Positions 39,531-51,400 of a stretch of 64,000 nt of DNA are shown here, one piece after another. Location: contig JAKSXM010000288.1 in assembly GCA_022575985.1 (NCBI GenBank), positions 213,501 through 277,500 on the forward strand, read 5' to 3'. A program made the position numbers and the translations under genes. Under the pieces are notes generated by a model. It did not search any database. It worked only from the letters and a program-made list of their open reading frames with translations, and was not told the DNA's origin. The stretch is from Anagrus nilaparvatae (taxonomy: Eukaryota > Arthropoda > Insecta > Hymenoptera > Mymaridae). Numbering within the stretch: position 1 is the first letter of the stretch; every line of letters begins with the position of its first letter.

Positions 39531-39768
39531 TAGTCCTGTCGCCAGCAATGCTATTAAATGCCATATAATTTTTTTTTATTAACAAATTATTGCAAAATTG
39601 GCCAATAATTTGTTAATAACAAAAAATTGACCACGAATTTCGCAAAATAGACCCCGAATTCGTGTTTAGCGGGTCAAAAAACATGAATACCACCCATTTT
39701 TTTCCATGGAACTTTTATGCTATTTTAGGATTTTATGGCATTAAGTGGCATTGCTGGCGACAGGACTA
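39531..39768. mobile_element. 238-bp MITE-like element next to the receptor gene
   Basis: The ends are inverted repeats of ~35 bp: TAGTCCTGTCGCCAGCAATG at 39,531 and its complement ending at 39,768. The interior carries TTGGCCAATAATTTGTTAA and related dyads and has no ORF. It lies 42 bp beyond the stop codon of the ionotropic receptor. Confidence 0.7.
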
Positions 39769-39810
39769 CCTGTATTTTGTGCCTTGCTTAACAAGTATAA
39801 GGTATAGTAT

Positions 39811-41592
39811 TCAAGTAGGTCTTTCAATAGCTGGTAAGATTTTATTTTTCTTGTTAAAATATTTATCAGCAATAATTTCATAAAATAAAGCAATAAAACT
39901 AAAAATAACACCAATAATCATTATAATACACAAAGCTAAAAATAAATAATCTTCATTAATATCGCCATCATTTTTATTGTATAATTGTAATTTAGTATTT
40001 TTACGATCAGATTTCCATTTTTTCAACAAACCAGTTTCATGAATAAACCTTATTGTACGTTGATATTTAATTAAAAATGGCGAATTCTTTTCAAAAAATA
40101 ATACAGAAAAATATGGTGGTAAATCAATATCAATAATACGATATTTATCATGATAAGCATTAGTAACCAATTTAGCCAACCAACCAGCTGTTAAAAACAG
40201 ACATTTTTTACAATTAGTTAAATCAATATCTGCTGGAAAACTTTTAGCATAATTTAACAACAAATTTTTAATGTCATCATCAAGATAATTTTTATCAATG
40301 TAAATATCTTTTAACTCGTTTGTCATTGTTGTGTATAATGTTAAATTATTACTGTTATTAAAAATTTCATTAACATTATTGATTAATAAAATATCAGTTT
40401 TATCATAATTTATCTTAGTTAAATCTAATATAAAATCAGATATAAAGATTACAGAAAATGCTGTTACAGTAAAATATATGATTTTAGATCTGACATTTAA
40501 ATAATCTGAATTATCAGTTGACAAACCCAAAAATAACGAATAAAGATTGAATAATGAAAAGTTTTCTGATATTTTTAATAAATAAACTGACAATTTAATA
40601 ATAACAGCAACTAGAACTATTGTTAACAAATCATAAACCGTTTCAATTGAAAATCCAATAGTTATTTTCTTGTTAACTGGTACTAATATTTTAAATTCAT
40701 CAACGCCTAATAAATTAACACTTTGAAATTTATTCATAAAAAATAAACAATCTTGTGCTAAAATAAAATTAACATTGTACTTTTTGACTTGATCAGTTAA
40801 TGGTGTATGTATTAAAACTCTAGTAAATTTAGTCGTTGCATTTATTGATTCAGCAAAATATTGATAACTTTGATATAAATCAGTGTATAAATTATTGAAA
40901 CTTAGAACACCAATATTTTTGTAACAAAATGGCCAACATAATTTATTAACACCAATTCTTAGTTCATAGCCATTGATGTTACTTAATTTGTTAGGAAAAA
41001 ATTTTTGGATCGAAGTATTGTTCAGTGTTTGGATATTATTTAAAAATGGATTGTAAGTTAGAATTTTAAAATTGGTGTTATTGATTATTTGAATAATTGT
41101 GAAATCAAGAAATTTGTAATTCCAAGCTTGCTGAAAAACGTATTGAGTGTAATTGCTAAAATTATTTTTTGTGTTAAGTATCAATAAACATTTAACTCTC
41201 GATGTATAAAAAATCGAAGAATTAATTAAATGAAATGCCTTATTCAATTCACTCAGCGAGTCTTCGTAAGTTAATATCACATGCAACTTTGCTGTAACTT
41301 CTTTATTGTACAGAAAAAAATGCCTCTCTTCGATATTTTTTTCTTCGGTTATTGATTCATTTTTGTGGATTGTTATTATTGGAACAGTTTTTAATAAATT
41401 ATTCAAAATATTATTTCTGTATTTAATGTCGTTTTTAGCACTTTTTATTGGATTTTGGTAATGAAGTGTTATGTGACGAGGATTCACATCTTGGATAACT
41501 TTGTTAATAAAAGTATTGATATTAGTGTTTTTAGTTTTTATGGTGTTTAGTTGAAAAATAATTATTATAATGCATATGAGTAGTTTTTTCAT
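39811..41592 (-). CDS. Divergent ionotropic receptor (chemosensory, iGluR-related)
   Basis: A single exon of 593 residues with an N-terminal signal peptide (MKKLLICIIIIIFQLNTI). Its layout is that of divergent insect ionotropic receptors: an extracellular half with NGYELRIGV at ~207-215 (S1 ligand-binding lobe), TM1 at ~320-338, a short pore region, TM2 at ~369-388, an S2 lobe and TM3 at ~549-574 followed by a short cytoplasmic tail. The glutamate-binding arginine motif of true iGluRs is not obvious, as is usual for divergent IRs. Lack of introns is typical of species-specific IR expansions. The protein is very rich in Asn, Ile and Lys. It would be a tuning receptor working with a co-receptor such as IR25a or IR76b (family knowledge); the ligand is unknown. 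Confidence 0.85.
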   Translation of the reverse strand: MKKLLICIIIIIFQLNTIKTKNTNINTFINKVIQDVNPRHITLHYQNPIKSAKNDIKYRNNILNNLLKTVPIITIHKNESITEEKNIEERHFFLYNKEVTAKLHVILTYEDSLSELNKAFHLINSSIFYTSRVKCLLILNTKNNFSNYTQYVFQQAWNYKFLDFTIIQIINNTNFKILTYNPFLNNIQTLNNTSIQKFFPNKLSNINGYELRIGVNKLCWPFCYKNIGVLSFNNLYTDLYQSYQYFAESINATTKFTRVLIHTPLTDQVKKYNVNFILAQDCLFFMNKFQSVNLLGVDEFKILVPVNKKITIGFSIETVYDLLTIVLVAVIIKLSVYLLKISENFSLFNLYSLFLGLSTDNSDYLNVRSKIIYFTVTAFSVIFISDFILDLTKINYDKTDILLINNVNEIFNNSNNLTLYTTMTNELKDIYIDKNYLDDDIKNLLLNYAKSFPADIDLTNCKKCLFLTAGWLAKLVTNAYHDKYRIIDIDLPPYFSVLFFEKNSPFLIKYQRTIRFIHETGLLKKWKSDRKNTKLQLYNKNDGDINEDYLFLALCIIMIIGVIFSFIALFYEIIADKYFNKKNKILPAIERPT

Positions 41593-43284
41593 TGTGAAAA
41601 CTCATTTTTATAAAAACTGTAATAATTTAAAAATATGCTAAAATAGATCCAAATTTTTCACACTTTGAAAGACGCACATTAAATTTTGAAAATAATAAAT
41701 GAATATAACTATTTTTAAAATTTTTTGTATAATATGCAATAAATAAATCAATTTAGAAACTATGAAAAGTGTTGGTTTTTTTTTTAAATCCAAACTGACT
41801 CATTATAGTAATGTCCTTTTGTTTATAAGTAAAGTAGAATATCAATTATTATTGCTGAGTACACTGCGAAATTACTTTGTTTAATTATTATAAACTTATA
41901 TAGTTCAATATTAACTTAATATTGATAAAATAAGCCTTTTAGGGTAAAAATTGTTTTTTCTTTTGGGGGGAAATTTAGAATTTAGAAGACCAAAATGATC
42001 ACTTTGCGTAGAAATTAAAGATAATGATCATCTTGAATTTCGGGAGCCCATTTTCACCCACAGAAAATCGATTTTACCATATATAAAAGGGTACTATTAA
42101 TTTTGAAAATTGAATTTTCCATGAAGGTTTATTTTTTTGAGAAGACTATTTTTAACCCAATTTTAAAACATAATTTTCTTCCTATTATTTCTCGCATGCT
42201 CCACAAAGTTTGGTTGGACGTTGCTAATTACAAATTTAAACCCACTCTGAACATTTTCTATTCAACGTTTACGTACCAGATTTTACCATGCATGGCATGA
42301 ATTTGCGTTTTTATTCAAAGTTTATTTTACTTATGTGGTTGCATTCTACCCCAAAGTTACGTTTGTATTATATATGGGATCAATTTTATTACCATTTAAA
42401 TATTTTCTTGCAAATTCAAACAATTAAATTTCACAGTATATTTAAAATAATAAAAAATATTGCTATAGCAACATTTGTAAAAACAAAAATGACAAGATTT
42501 TACCATTATTTTATTTATTTAGAATTACTTGTCAGTACATAATAGTTAATTATTATTAAAATGTAGCGATAAGTAAATATGTGCCATATGGAAACTAAAA
42601 ATTAAAACATGTTTATTTTTTTAAACAAGATCTTTCAAGGTTTAAAAAAATCAATTAAATTTTATTTGAGGGGCTCTATACCATATTGCCCCAATTGAAA
42701 CTTAGGAGTTCCAAAAATTGGTTTAAAATATTTAAAATAGTAGATAAAAATTAGTATTATTTCATAAAAATAGCTAAAAATAGCCCAAAGAGCGTTATAA
42801 ATAGCCTAAGAATCCCTATTATGGGCTACCATTTTTTTTCTATGGGTACATATGATAATTAAGTATAGAGTCCCAAAAAACATTAGTGTAGCGTGAGAAA
42901 AATGGTAATATTTTAAAAATTTTAACTAAAAATGGCAAAAAATCGTTAAAAATTACCTAAAATGGGCAATTACGCAAAATTGGATCATGTTAGGTCAAAA
43001 CGGACTACGGGTTTGGAATCAGCGACCCCAAAAACTAAAATTACCGTCGAAAAATTCCATGGACATGCTTTCAAAAAATCGCATACAAAACCATGCTCCA
43101 GGCATATACTACTTATAACCTGTCTTTGGTAAACACGATGAAGGTAATATGGTACAGTAGTATTTCCTTCATGTTATGACAACGCACTTAATGCTGATAT
43201 TTGTAAGGGTTAATTAACGTTATCAAATTTTCTAGTTTACCATTCAAACAATAAAATGAATTTGAAAATTTTGATGTGATGAAC
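41593..43284. other. IR upstream region and spacer
   Basis: AT-rich flank upstream of the receptor gene. Two adjacent small ORFs at 42,103-42,542 have no motif and read as chance frames. No RNA gene is seen. Confidence 0.4.
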
Positions 43285-43513
43285 TAGAGCTGTGCGATTA
43301 CTCACAATTTGGATTGGATATCCGAAAGTTCGAGCTTTTTTTAGAAAGTTGGGTAGGATAAATCTCGGGATAAAATTTCGGGTAAAGCCCAAAATTTTTC
43401 GAAAAAGGCCTGCAGGTATGATAATTTCTCTCTAGCTACAAATCTGAAAAACCACAAAAAAACTCAGTTTCCAAGTCAGAAACCCGATATTTTGGGTAAT
43501 TCGTGCACCTCTA
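43285..43513. mobile_element. MITE-like repeat with GTGCG/CGCAC-type ends
   Basis: The left end TAGAGCTGTGCGATTAC and the right end GTAATTCGTGCACCTCTA are imperfect inverted repeats. Related sequence recurs: a left-end-like piece at ~57,655-57,740 (GGGGTGTGCGGTTATCC) and a right-half-like piece at ~56,330-56,400 (GGTTACTCAATATTTTGGGC). It is therefore a dispersed repeat. No ORF. Confidence 0.55.
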
Positions 43514-43783
43514 CACTGAAAAAAAAATTCGGTTGCCGTGACCGAAATTTTTCTGTTTGCCGCTACCAGAATTCCGGTTGTGAAATTTTTAAATCGATGC
43601 AAATGACATAATAAAGAAAAATGTAAAAAATATTTTTTTCAAATCTCACCATGTCGCGATGCTCGTATTTTAAATGAGTAACTCATTTTTTTTTAAATTT
43701 TCTTTACTTTAAATTTTCAAGACGTTTGCAATCGTTTAAAACAAAAAAAATTTTGGCTGCCAGAACTGAAATTTTTTTCAGTG
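43514..43783. mobile_element. 270-bp CACTG-ended MITE-like element
   Basis: Begins CACTGAAAAAAAAATTCGG and ends with CCAGAACTGAAATTTTTTTCAGTG, an imperfect inverted repeat of ~35 bp. TA precedes it at 43,512-43,513. It abuts the previous element exactly, so one may have inserted at the edge of the other. Non-coding. Confidence 0.55.
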
Positions 43784-44149
43784 CATACCTCCGAAAAAAA
43801 TGCTTTGCAAAAAATTTCAATGACTTCTAAATTTCAAACAGGCCCAGTTGGGGTGGAATTCCTCACATACTTACATGTCAATACTTTGTTATAATCAATT
43901 AAAATGTATATAGTTACGTACATGAAATTTTTTTTTTGCATTTACTTTCCTTCATGTATGAATATACAAGTTGTCGTAGCACAAATAGACTTTTTAACCC
44001 ATTAACGCTCAAGCGGAAGGTTACGGACATTCGATAAAAACATTAAGATTTTCAATAGATAGAAGGCCAAAAATCGTTCTCTATAGGTAAAATATCATTC
44101 TCTTTTCAAATCTGCAAATAGTTTTGACCTACCACTCCTCTTTAAACCT

Positions 44150-44940
44150 GAAAAATAGGGGTGAAAAGGGGTAAAATGAGAATTTCGAGAAATAGACGAA
44201 AAACAGACACTGTTATAAAATCACAAAATAATAATAAAAAGTTCATAAAGTATTTTTTTTATATCTAAAATTTATATTTTGCATACAAAAATTTGACTAC
44301 ATATCTTATTGAATATGATCTTTACCTTTATCCGGTGAATTCGGGGTGGATTTTTCAAAAACTTTAAAAATAATTTTTTTTTGCTTTTCATGGAATTCTT
44401 TTAGTAAAACTTGCTGCTGAATCCAAATTCAAATTTCGTTTTGAGATGCAACCTCTCCTAAAAATGTGGTCGAAATGGTTAAAATGGGCCTAAAAATTTT
44501 AAAAACTACTAAAATGTTTATTTATATCTTATTTTTTCTACTGAATCGATACCAAAGGTTATTCGAATAAAAAACTCTTCATACATTCAAAATAAGGGTG
44601 ATTGGGGTAAAATGGAGCATTTTTTGAGTTGTCAAACGTTAAGTAGGGGTAATTTTCATGATAATTTTTTAAAATACTTTGATTTTTGTTATCAACGGAG
44701 TCCTTGTAGTAAAATTTGCTGCTGAATCAAAATATAACTTATATTTTGAGATACAACCCCTCCTAGTACTTAAAAATGAAGGTGAAATGGGTAAAATGGA
44801 CCGTAAAGTTATAAAAACCGCTAAAATGTTTATGAGTCTTATTTTTCTAGTAAATTAAAAAGGAATGTTACTTTTGAGATAACATTTTTTATTTTTTCAA
44901 AATAGGGGTGACCGGGGTAAAGTTGAGCATTTTTTGGTCG
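44150..44940. repeat. Tandem repeat, period ~310 bp
   Basis: Blocks such as AGGGGTGAxxGGGGTAAAATG and GGTxGAAATGGxTAAAATGG recur with a spacing of ~310 bp (for example 44,457 and 44,769; 44,590 and 44,905). About two and a half diverged copies are present. Each has alternating GGGTAAAATG-type purine-rich words. Non-coding. Confidence 0.55.
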
Positions 44941-45496
44941 CATCTACAAAATAGTTATTATAACCCACGCCTACGGGCAGAAAAGTACAGAACGGCCCAG
45001 ATAGCACTTAAAATTTCACCATCCGAAGTGAGTTGAAAATATATTTGTTTTCTGGTAAGAAATTTTCTTTTGCAGCCATCTATACTGGATACATAAAAAT
45101 GTATTTTAAATAAAAAAAAGAATTAAACATAAATTGATTAAAATTACCACACAGAAACAAATTATTGCAAAAGAAATTCCTTAAAGTCGACGACATACCA
45201 TTGAGAATCAGAATGCATAAAGAGAAAGCGTTCTCATCTCTTCTTATTTTCATTTTAATGTACATATTATAAAAAAAAAAGTAAGTAAAAAAAGACCCTC
45301 ATCATTCTAGTTTTAAAGAATCTTGATCTCATGAATGCATTTTATATACACTACTCGATATATATATATATTTATATTTGTTATATTTGTGCAAATTTAC
45401 ACGTCGACGTCACACACAAAAAGACTTTACGTATTAATTATTATTCACAAAAAAATATTTAAAAAATCCTGAATTATTGAATTTAGTCTAGAAGCC

Positions 45497-46346
45497 GTAT
45501 ATGTTAGATGTATGCATTTTTTTTCTAAGTTTTGTGCAAGGCTACTCATATGTGGTAGGTAAGTTTTTCGATACGCTGATTTAAAATTTTTAGGTCCCGA
45601 CCCTAAGAAGACAGCTTTAACACCAGAAAACTGTATTTTTCGGTCAATTTCGAAGATTAATTCGGGTTGCTTTTATATATTTCATAAAAAAATATTTCTG
45701 ATTGTCCTTGCAATATTAGGGAATATGTTTTTGAGGTCGTGGAATAAGAATATTTGGGTCCTGAACCCAAAAAATTTCTCCGAATGCCATTTATGGGCAT
45801 CTACCGGCCCGATTTTTGCATTTTTTCTATACATTACATAAGTTAATTATCTAAATTCAGGGCCGTACAGTACTTGGTTACAGTATTTTCGTGTTATAAG
45901 AATCAGAACCGGTCCGAGCTGCACAGCTCCGATCTAATTCGCACGAAAATTACTGGGCTCGCTGTTTTTGGAGTCGCTGATTCAAAAATTTTAAGTCCTG
46001 ATCTCAAAAAATTACTCCTAATTCTGAAAAACCGTATCTTTTGACCAATCTTGGAGGTTATTTTGACTTGTATCGTAAGAACATTTTCTAATGATAGTTA
46101 ATATGTTTCTGAGGCCATGACCTAAATATTCTTATCCAAAGACCTCGAAAACATATTACTTATGTTTTAAGGATAATTAGAAATCTCCCTTATGAGATAT
46201 GTCAAAATAATCTTCAAAATAAACCTAAAAATACAGTTTTTGGTATTAGGGTTGTTTTCTCGGGGTTGGGACCTAAAATTTTGAAATCAGCGTATCAAAA
46301 AACTTAGTCACCACAAACTTAGAAAAAAAGTTCATACATCTATAAA
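45497..46346. repeat. 850-bp foldback
   Basis: The outer arms pair over hundreds of bases. The clearest part is TTTCGATACGCTGATTTAAA at ~45,566 against its complement at ~46,270-46,305, and the arms extend out to TAGATGTATG / CATACATCTA. A third, direct-oriented related segment lies at ~45,968. The centre holds GAGCTGCACAGCTC, itself a perfect dyad. No ORF. Confidence 0.65.
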
Positions 46347-49300
46347 TACACAGCTTCTCGACTAATTGGTAAAATTTGAAATTACAATTTTTTTCAATAT
46401 TTCTTTTTCATGTACTATACTAGAAGATATAGTATAGTATAGAGAATAAAATAATATAATACTGATAGTATAGAGAAATAAAAATAAATGAAACAATATT
46501 TGAATTTTAATTTTTATGTTCTAGATTTGTATAATAGTATTAAAAATTTAAATTTTGTACAATAAAAAAAAATAGAACAAAATTTAAAAATTACGTGTTA
46601 GAGGTCAACGATATTTTTAAAAGAGCATAATATAGTTTATTTTAATTTAAAATGAGGAAAAATAAATCTTAAATAAAGAAAATTATCTTATTTTAATAAA
46701 ATTAAATATTAATACTTGTTAGTTTATATTGTTTACAGTTGTAAAATATTTTATTTTTATGTAAGTAAAACGTCTATTCGGAGCATTATGCGGTATCGAG
46801 ACCAAAATATGAACGTGATTATTAAATGAGAATTTTAGGACAGTTTACTACTTTTTGATTGTAATATTATTTTATTCGATAAGTTGGATAAGTTTGTTGT
46901 CATCAATTCAGGCAGGAATTTGATTTTTTTTTTAAATATTAAAGTACTTAATTTTATTTCTGGGATTTCGTAATGTTTTACAATTTTAGCCTCGCGTTCT
47001 ACGTGTCGCTCCAGCAGGCTTTTTAAATCAATCCTTCAGTCACCCAAATTCAAACGTACAGAGGACCGATGAACACAGAGATACTTATTTTTGGTCAAAG
47101 GGGGTTGCTTTAATTAAAAAAACTCCCATACATGGTGGTTCATGACAGTAAACATTGTTTGTATTTTGATGTACTATATTTTGATGTACTATAATGATAT
47201 AAGTTTAGATTATAATTTGCAAGCATTGATGATTTAGTACGTTTTTATTTTTCAGAAATATAATATTTTTTCTTATAAAAATTATTTTCTTATTTTTTTA
47301 AAAAAGAGGCTGGGAAACCCTTAATTATGTACTTGAGAATTTCTTCCTGGTATTACATAAATGAATAAAATTTTTTTAAATAAATGTGGTTTTTGTGTAT
47401 TTTTTCGTGGTCTTAAGGCATTTTTTTGCATAATTTATTGCAATAAATTAATATTATAAGATATTTTTCATCAAAATTACAATATGAATTTAGAGTAACT
47501 GTAATTATTGTGCAGAGTTTTTTAGTAATTCAGATTTATTTATGGATGCAGTCGCCTTGTGTGGCTAACTAATTTAGAAATGATAAAAGGTTTTTGCTAA
47601 ATTTTAATTTCAATCGTAATTCTAATTTTTTTTCGATTGTCTTACAAAATTTTAAATGAAAAAGAATTATATTTATTCTTAGCTGTAATAAAAATTTTTG
47701 TTCAAGATTGTTTTCAAATTTTATCAAATCTTTAGGATTCTTTGAAAATTTTTTGAAATTGCAGGAAAAAGCAAAGTAAAAGTGGGTTATTTCGCTTAAA
47801 TCGGATTTTAGTTAAGGCTTATTTACTTCAGGAAGTTTTTAGAGCTTAATAGAATTCCTTGCTGAACAAATCTAAATTTCAAGAAAATATCTTCTTTTTT
47901 TTCGAGATTAATTTTAAATTTCAGTCCTTCATAAAACTTTAAAAAGTATACTAGTATTTTTCAAAAAGAGTTAAATTGATTGTAAGTTTTTTTCCTGAAA
48001 TCGTTGAAAGATGCAAATATCTACATAAACTTAGGCTTGAACTCTATAGGATCAGTTTTTTGACTTTTTTAGGCTTTCTCATAAGCAAAAAAGTTAAAAT
48101 GTTAAATATTAGAAATTTTCGACTACTTATGTTTTACACCAGTTATACCTAGTTTTTGAAACGTGGGCAATTTATTGAAAAAATAAAGGAAATAATTATT
48201 AGCTCAAAAATCAAATATTTTTATTTAATATTAACAACCTAAACAATTGGGATAATTCAGAGTAACTAAAAGTTTGCAGATTTTCTCACATATTTATTTA
48301 CAGCATAAATATTTTTAATAAATAATAAAAAATGCACATGTATAGCTCCGAGTGAAAATAAAAAAGTAAAAGAAAGGAAAATTTAAATAACATTTAAAAA
48401 CTCCCGGACATTATACACACAAGACATTAGAGTATAAGAAACATTAAAAGAAATTTGCGGTGTTATTTACCTGATGATAATCTTCATTATATTGTTAAAC
48501 ATGAAAATTTAAAAAAATAAAAAAAACATTCTATATGAACAGGCGCATGTATTTATGTACAACAGTTAGTACCTAACTATAAGCCACAAAAATTTATTAT
48601 AATAAAATAAAAGAACAAGAAAATCTAGAAGTTCGTGATATACGTTACTATTGTATTAAAAAAAAAGATTTAAGTTTATATAAATGAGATGATTATAAAA
48701 AAAAATGAGAATCAGGAAAAACGTAACAAAAAAATTTATGAGAAATTATTATCATCATCATGTTTTTTATAATCACTTGTTTAAATAAATGTTGACCAAA
48801 ATTATTATGACAATTATTATCATTATAATAACAATAATAATAATTACTTTGATGATCATCATCACTTTCGCCTCAATGTTCTTTTCTTTTTTTTTTCGCT
48901 TCCTCTTTTGCAAACTTGTTACTGTATAAAAATTTTAAAAGGTTCTATTATGCATTACAGCATTATAATTATTTATACGTGTACAGGTATAGTAAAAGGA
49001 AAAGTTACCTAATACTAGCTGGTTTTAAGCTTTTATGAGATATTGATTGTTCGTATACTGACAATTATGACGAGTATATTTATAATCTCATTATTTTATC
49101 TTGTCTTCAAATAATTTTAAACATTTTAATTAGTTTAAAAACTCGTGTTTTTAGCGAGAAGTAGCCTCTTGCTTGAGGCTATTTCTGTAATATTGCAATT
49201 TTTGAGTACTATTGTACCAAACCATTTTTTGCAGAAGGCAAATTAGAAATAAAATCCATTACATAAATCCGGTACTCAAAATTTACCGGGTACTGTGGGA

Positions 49301-50359
49301 CTCCCATATTTTGAAGCAAGATGTGTCCCTCCATTAAGCATCACTTCCTAATCCAAAATTCTTCGATCTGTAAAAGTATTCTTTTGATGAAATTGACTAT
49401 CTACATTCTTCCCTACGATGGACTTCATTATCGAATAAAATACCACTACGTTTTCCTCTATGGTCTTTATGTCTTTTTTTGAAAGCTGAATAGCCGATAT
49501 TTTTTTGTGTTACTGTAAAGCTTCTAATAATTCTCTTCTAGGTATTTCAAGCTTGTTGGACTTTCGATATTAGATTTGACCAGTTGATAAGCTCACCTTG
49601 TAATACTTTTAATTGTTATTCTTGATAAATAGTATATTACGACCCATGGCCAGAAAAATAAGAAATCGGAGTCGGATTGTTCTTGGGTTTTTCACTTCGG
49701 CTCGGTTTGCAGGTAAATCCGTAATGCTTGAAAGGTCTAAATTTTTTCGTTAATTATGGCTAATAAATTACACAGGTATGCAAAAAAAAGTTACAGAAAG
49801 GCGAAGTACCTTTAGGTAATTTTTTTGGTGTGCTAAAAACGAATCTGAGGTCAAAATCTACCCATAACCCCATAGATTTTTTTCCAGCATACCCCAGCAC
49901 CCCCTCCAAAGGGTGAAATTTCTAGAATATCTAGAAATCGAATTATATATCTTACTACTATAAATACAAAATATGTGCTACAAATAAATCTGAGGTTAAA
50001 ATTTACCTATCACTCTTAGATTTTGCTCCATAGCATTCCCCAGCATCCCCCAGCGGCCAGCACGTATTAAAATATCTGAAATATTCTTATTTACTTCAGA
50101 AATTTTTCTGCGATTTTTTAAGATTTCAAAATTACTTCAAACGTAGCAAAAGTTATTGATATATATATTGTTGACAATTATGTAATATTCTTGTAGTCCT
50201 AAATTTTCCGAAGGCCAAGTCATCAACCAATGAAAAGCTACAGTTGCCTGATGGCGACGCCTGCGGGCCGGGTTTCCCACACTGAAAATATCGTTCTGGG
50301 TTACCAAACGGAAAAATTAGATGAAAAGAACTTAAAACTGCTTTATTTGTTTTAAAAAA
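46347..50359. other. Non-coding AT-rich desert
   Basis: Four kilobases with no supported gene. It includes low-complexity AAT/ATC repeats at ~48,745-48,870, a GC patch at ~46,990-47,050, and repeat fragments near 49,640-49,700 whose wording (GGCCAGAAAAATA) recurs at ~53,808. Confidence 0.4.
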
Positions 50360-50820
50360 TTTTTCCAAGATGGTGGACCGAGAAACTTATAAAATGAACT
50401 TTTAACTTTACGAGAATGTTTTTTAAGGCAAGAAGTATGAGTTTTCTGTAGAAAATATTCAATTTTTCAACCCAACATATTTTCCAATTTTCCAAGATGG
50501 TGGACTGAAAAAATTATAAAAAAGAACTTTTAACTTTACAAGGGGGTTTTTAGCGCTAGAAAAATAAATTTTCGGTGGAAAACCGTTTTCAACCAAAAAT
50601 ATTTTCCGATTTTCCAAGATAGTAAAATTTCATTTTTTTTCAGTTTCTCGGTCCTCCATGTTGGAAAATCGGAAAATATTTTGGGTTTAACAATTTATTA
50701 TTTTTCTTGCCCTAAAAAATCCTCTTATAAAGTTAAAAGTTCATTCTTTTTTAATTTTCTCGGTCCGCCATCTTGGAAAATCGGAAAATATTTTGGGTTT
50801 AAAAATTGAATATTTTTTTT
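50360..50820. repeat. Compound repeat: two direct then two inverted copies
   Basis: The block TTTTCCAAGATGGTGGAC and its neighbours occurs at ~50,366 and ~50,498 in one orientation and, as GTCC(T/G)CCAT(G/C)TTGGAAAATC, at ~50,650 and ~50,763 in the other. Each copy is followed or preceded by GAACTTTTAACTTTAC-type sequence. The junction of the two orientations is near 50,637. The whole folds on itself. Confidence 0.65.
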
Positions 50821-51400
50821 CAAGCTTAAACAAAAATTTAAAAAAAAAAGGAATTTTTTCTGAATCCTTAAGCCAGGAAAATTTTCGATTCTAAACTATA
50901 GCTTTGGAACTCTGAATATTTTTGGTTTTACTTGAAAACTGATCCAGATAACCGCACACCCCAACTAAAAATTTTACAATAAAAACGTATGACCTAAAAA
51001 GTACAACTTTCCCTATAAAAACTCTTATGCTTGAATATATATATATAGCAAAAATGATTTTGTGTCAAGAGATGAGAGAAAAAGTTTATTATAATAATAA
51101 ACTGTTGTTTTAAAAAGTCGTAAAAAGTCCATAAATATAATGAATTTATAAAGATTTAATCAGTATAAGAAGACACGACTCATTAAAATTTTCTATGCAA
51201 TATGAAATATGATAAATGTAAATCTTTAAAAATATGAATAAATAAATTCTATTATAAAAATAAAATTTCAAAATAATATTTTTTTTATCATGTACAGAAT
51301 GTAAAATTTTATTGAAATGTAATTGTCAAGTAAATAGAAAATAATGTAAATTTAATATTTTTTTCAATTATTATTATATACCTACTACTAGTTAAAGTAG

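Noticed and set aside
42103..42542. Two adjacent ORFs, 65 and 84 codons
   Set aside because: No domain, no splice logic and AT-driven composition.
46985..47050. GC-richer patch after an acceptor-like TTTTAG
   Set aside because: The open frame is short, has no donor or partner exons, and reads as low-information sequence.
50153..50368. Minus-strand 71-codon ORF with GKPGPQASPSG
   Set aside because: It overlaps repeat sequence and has no recognisable motif or splice context.
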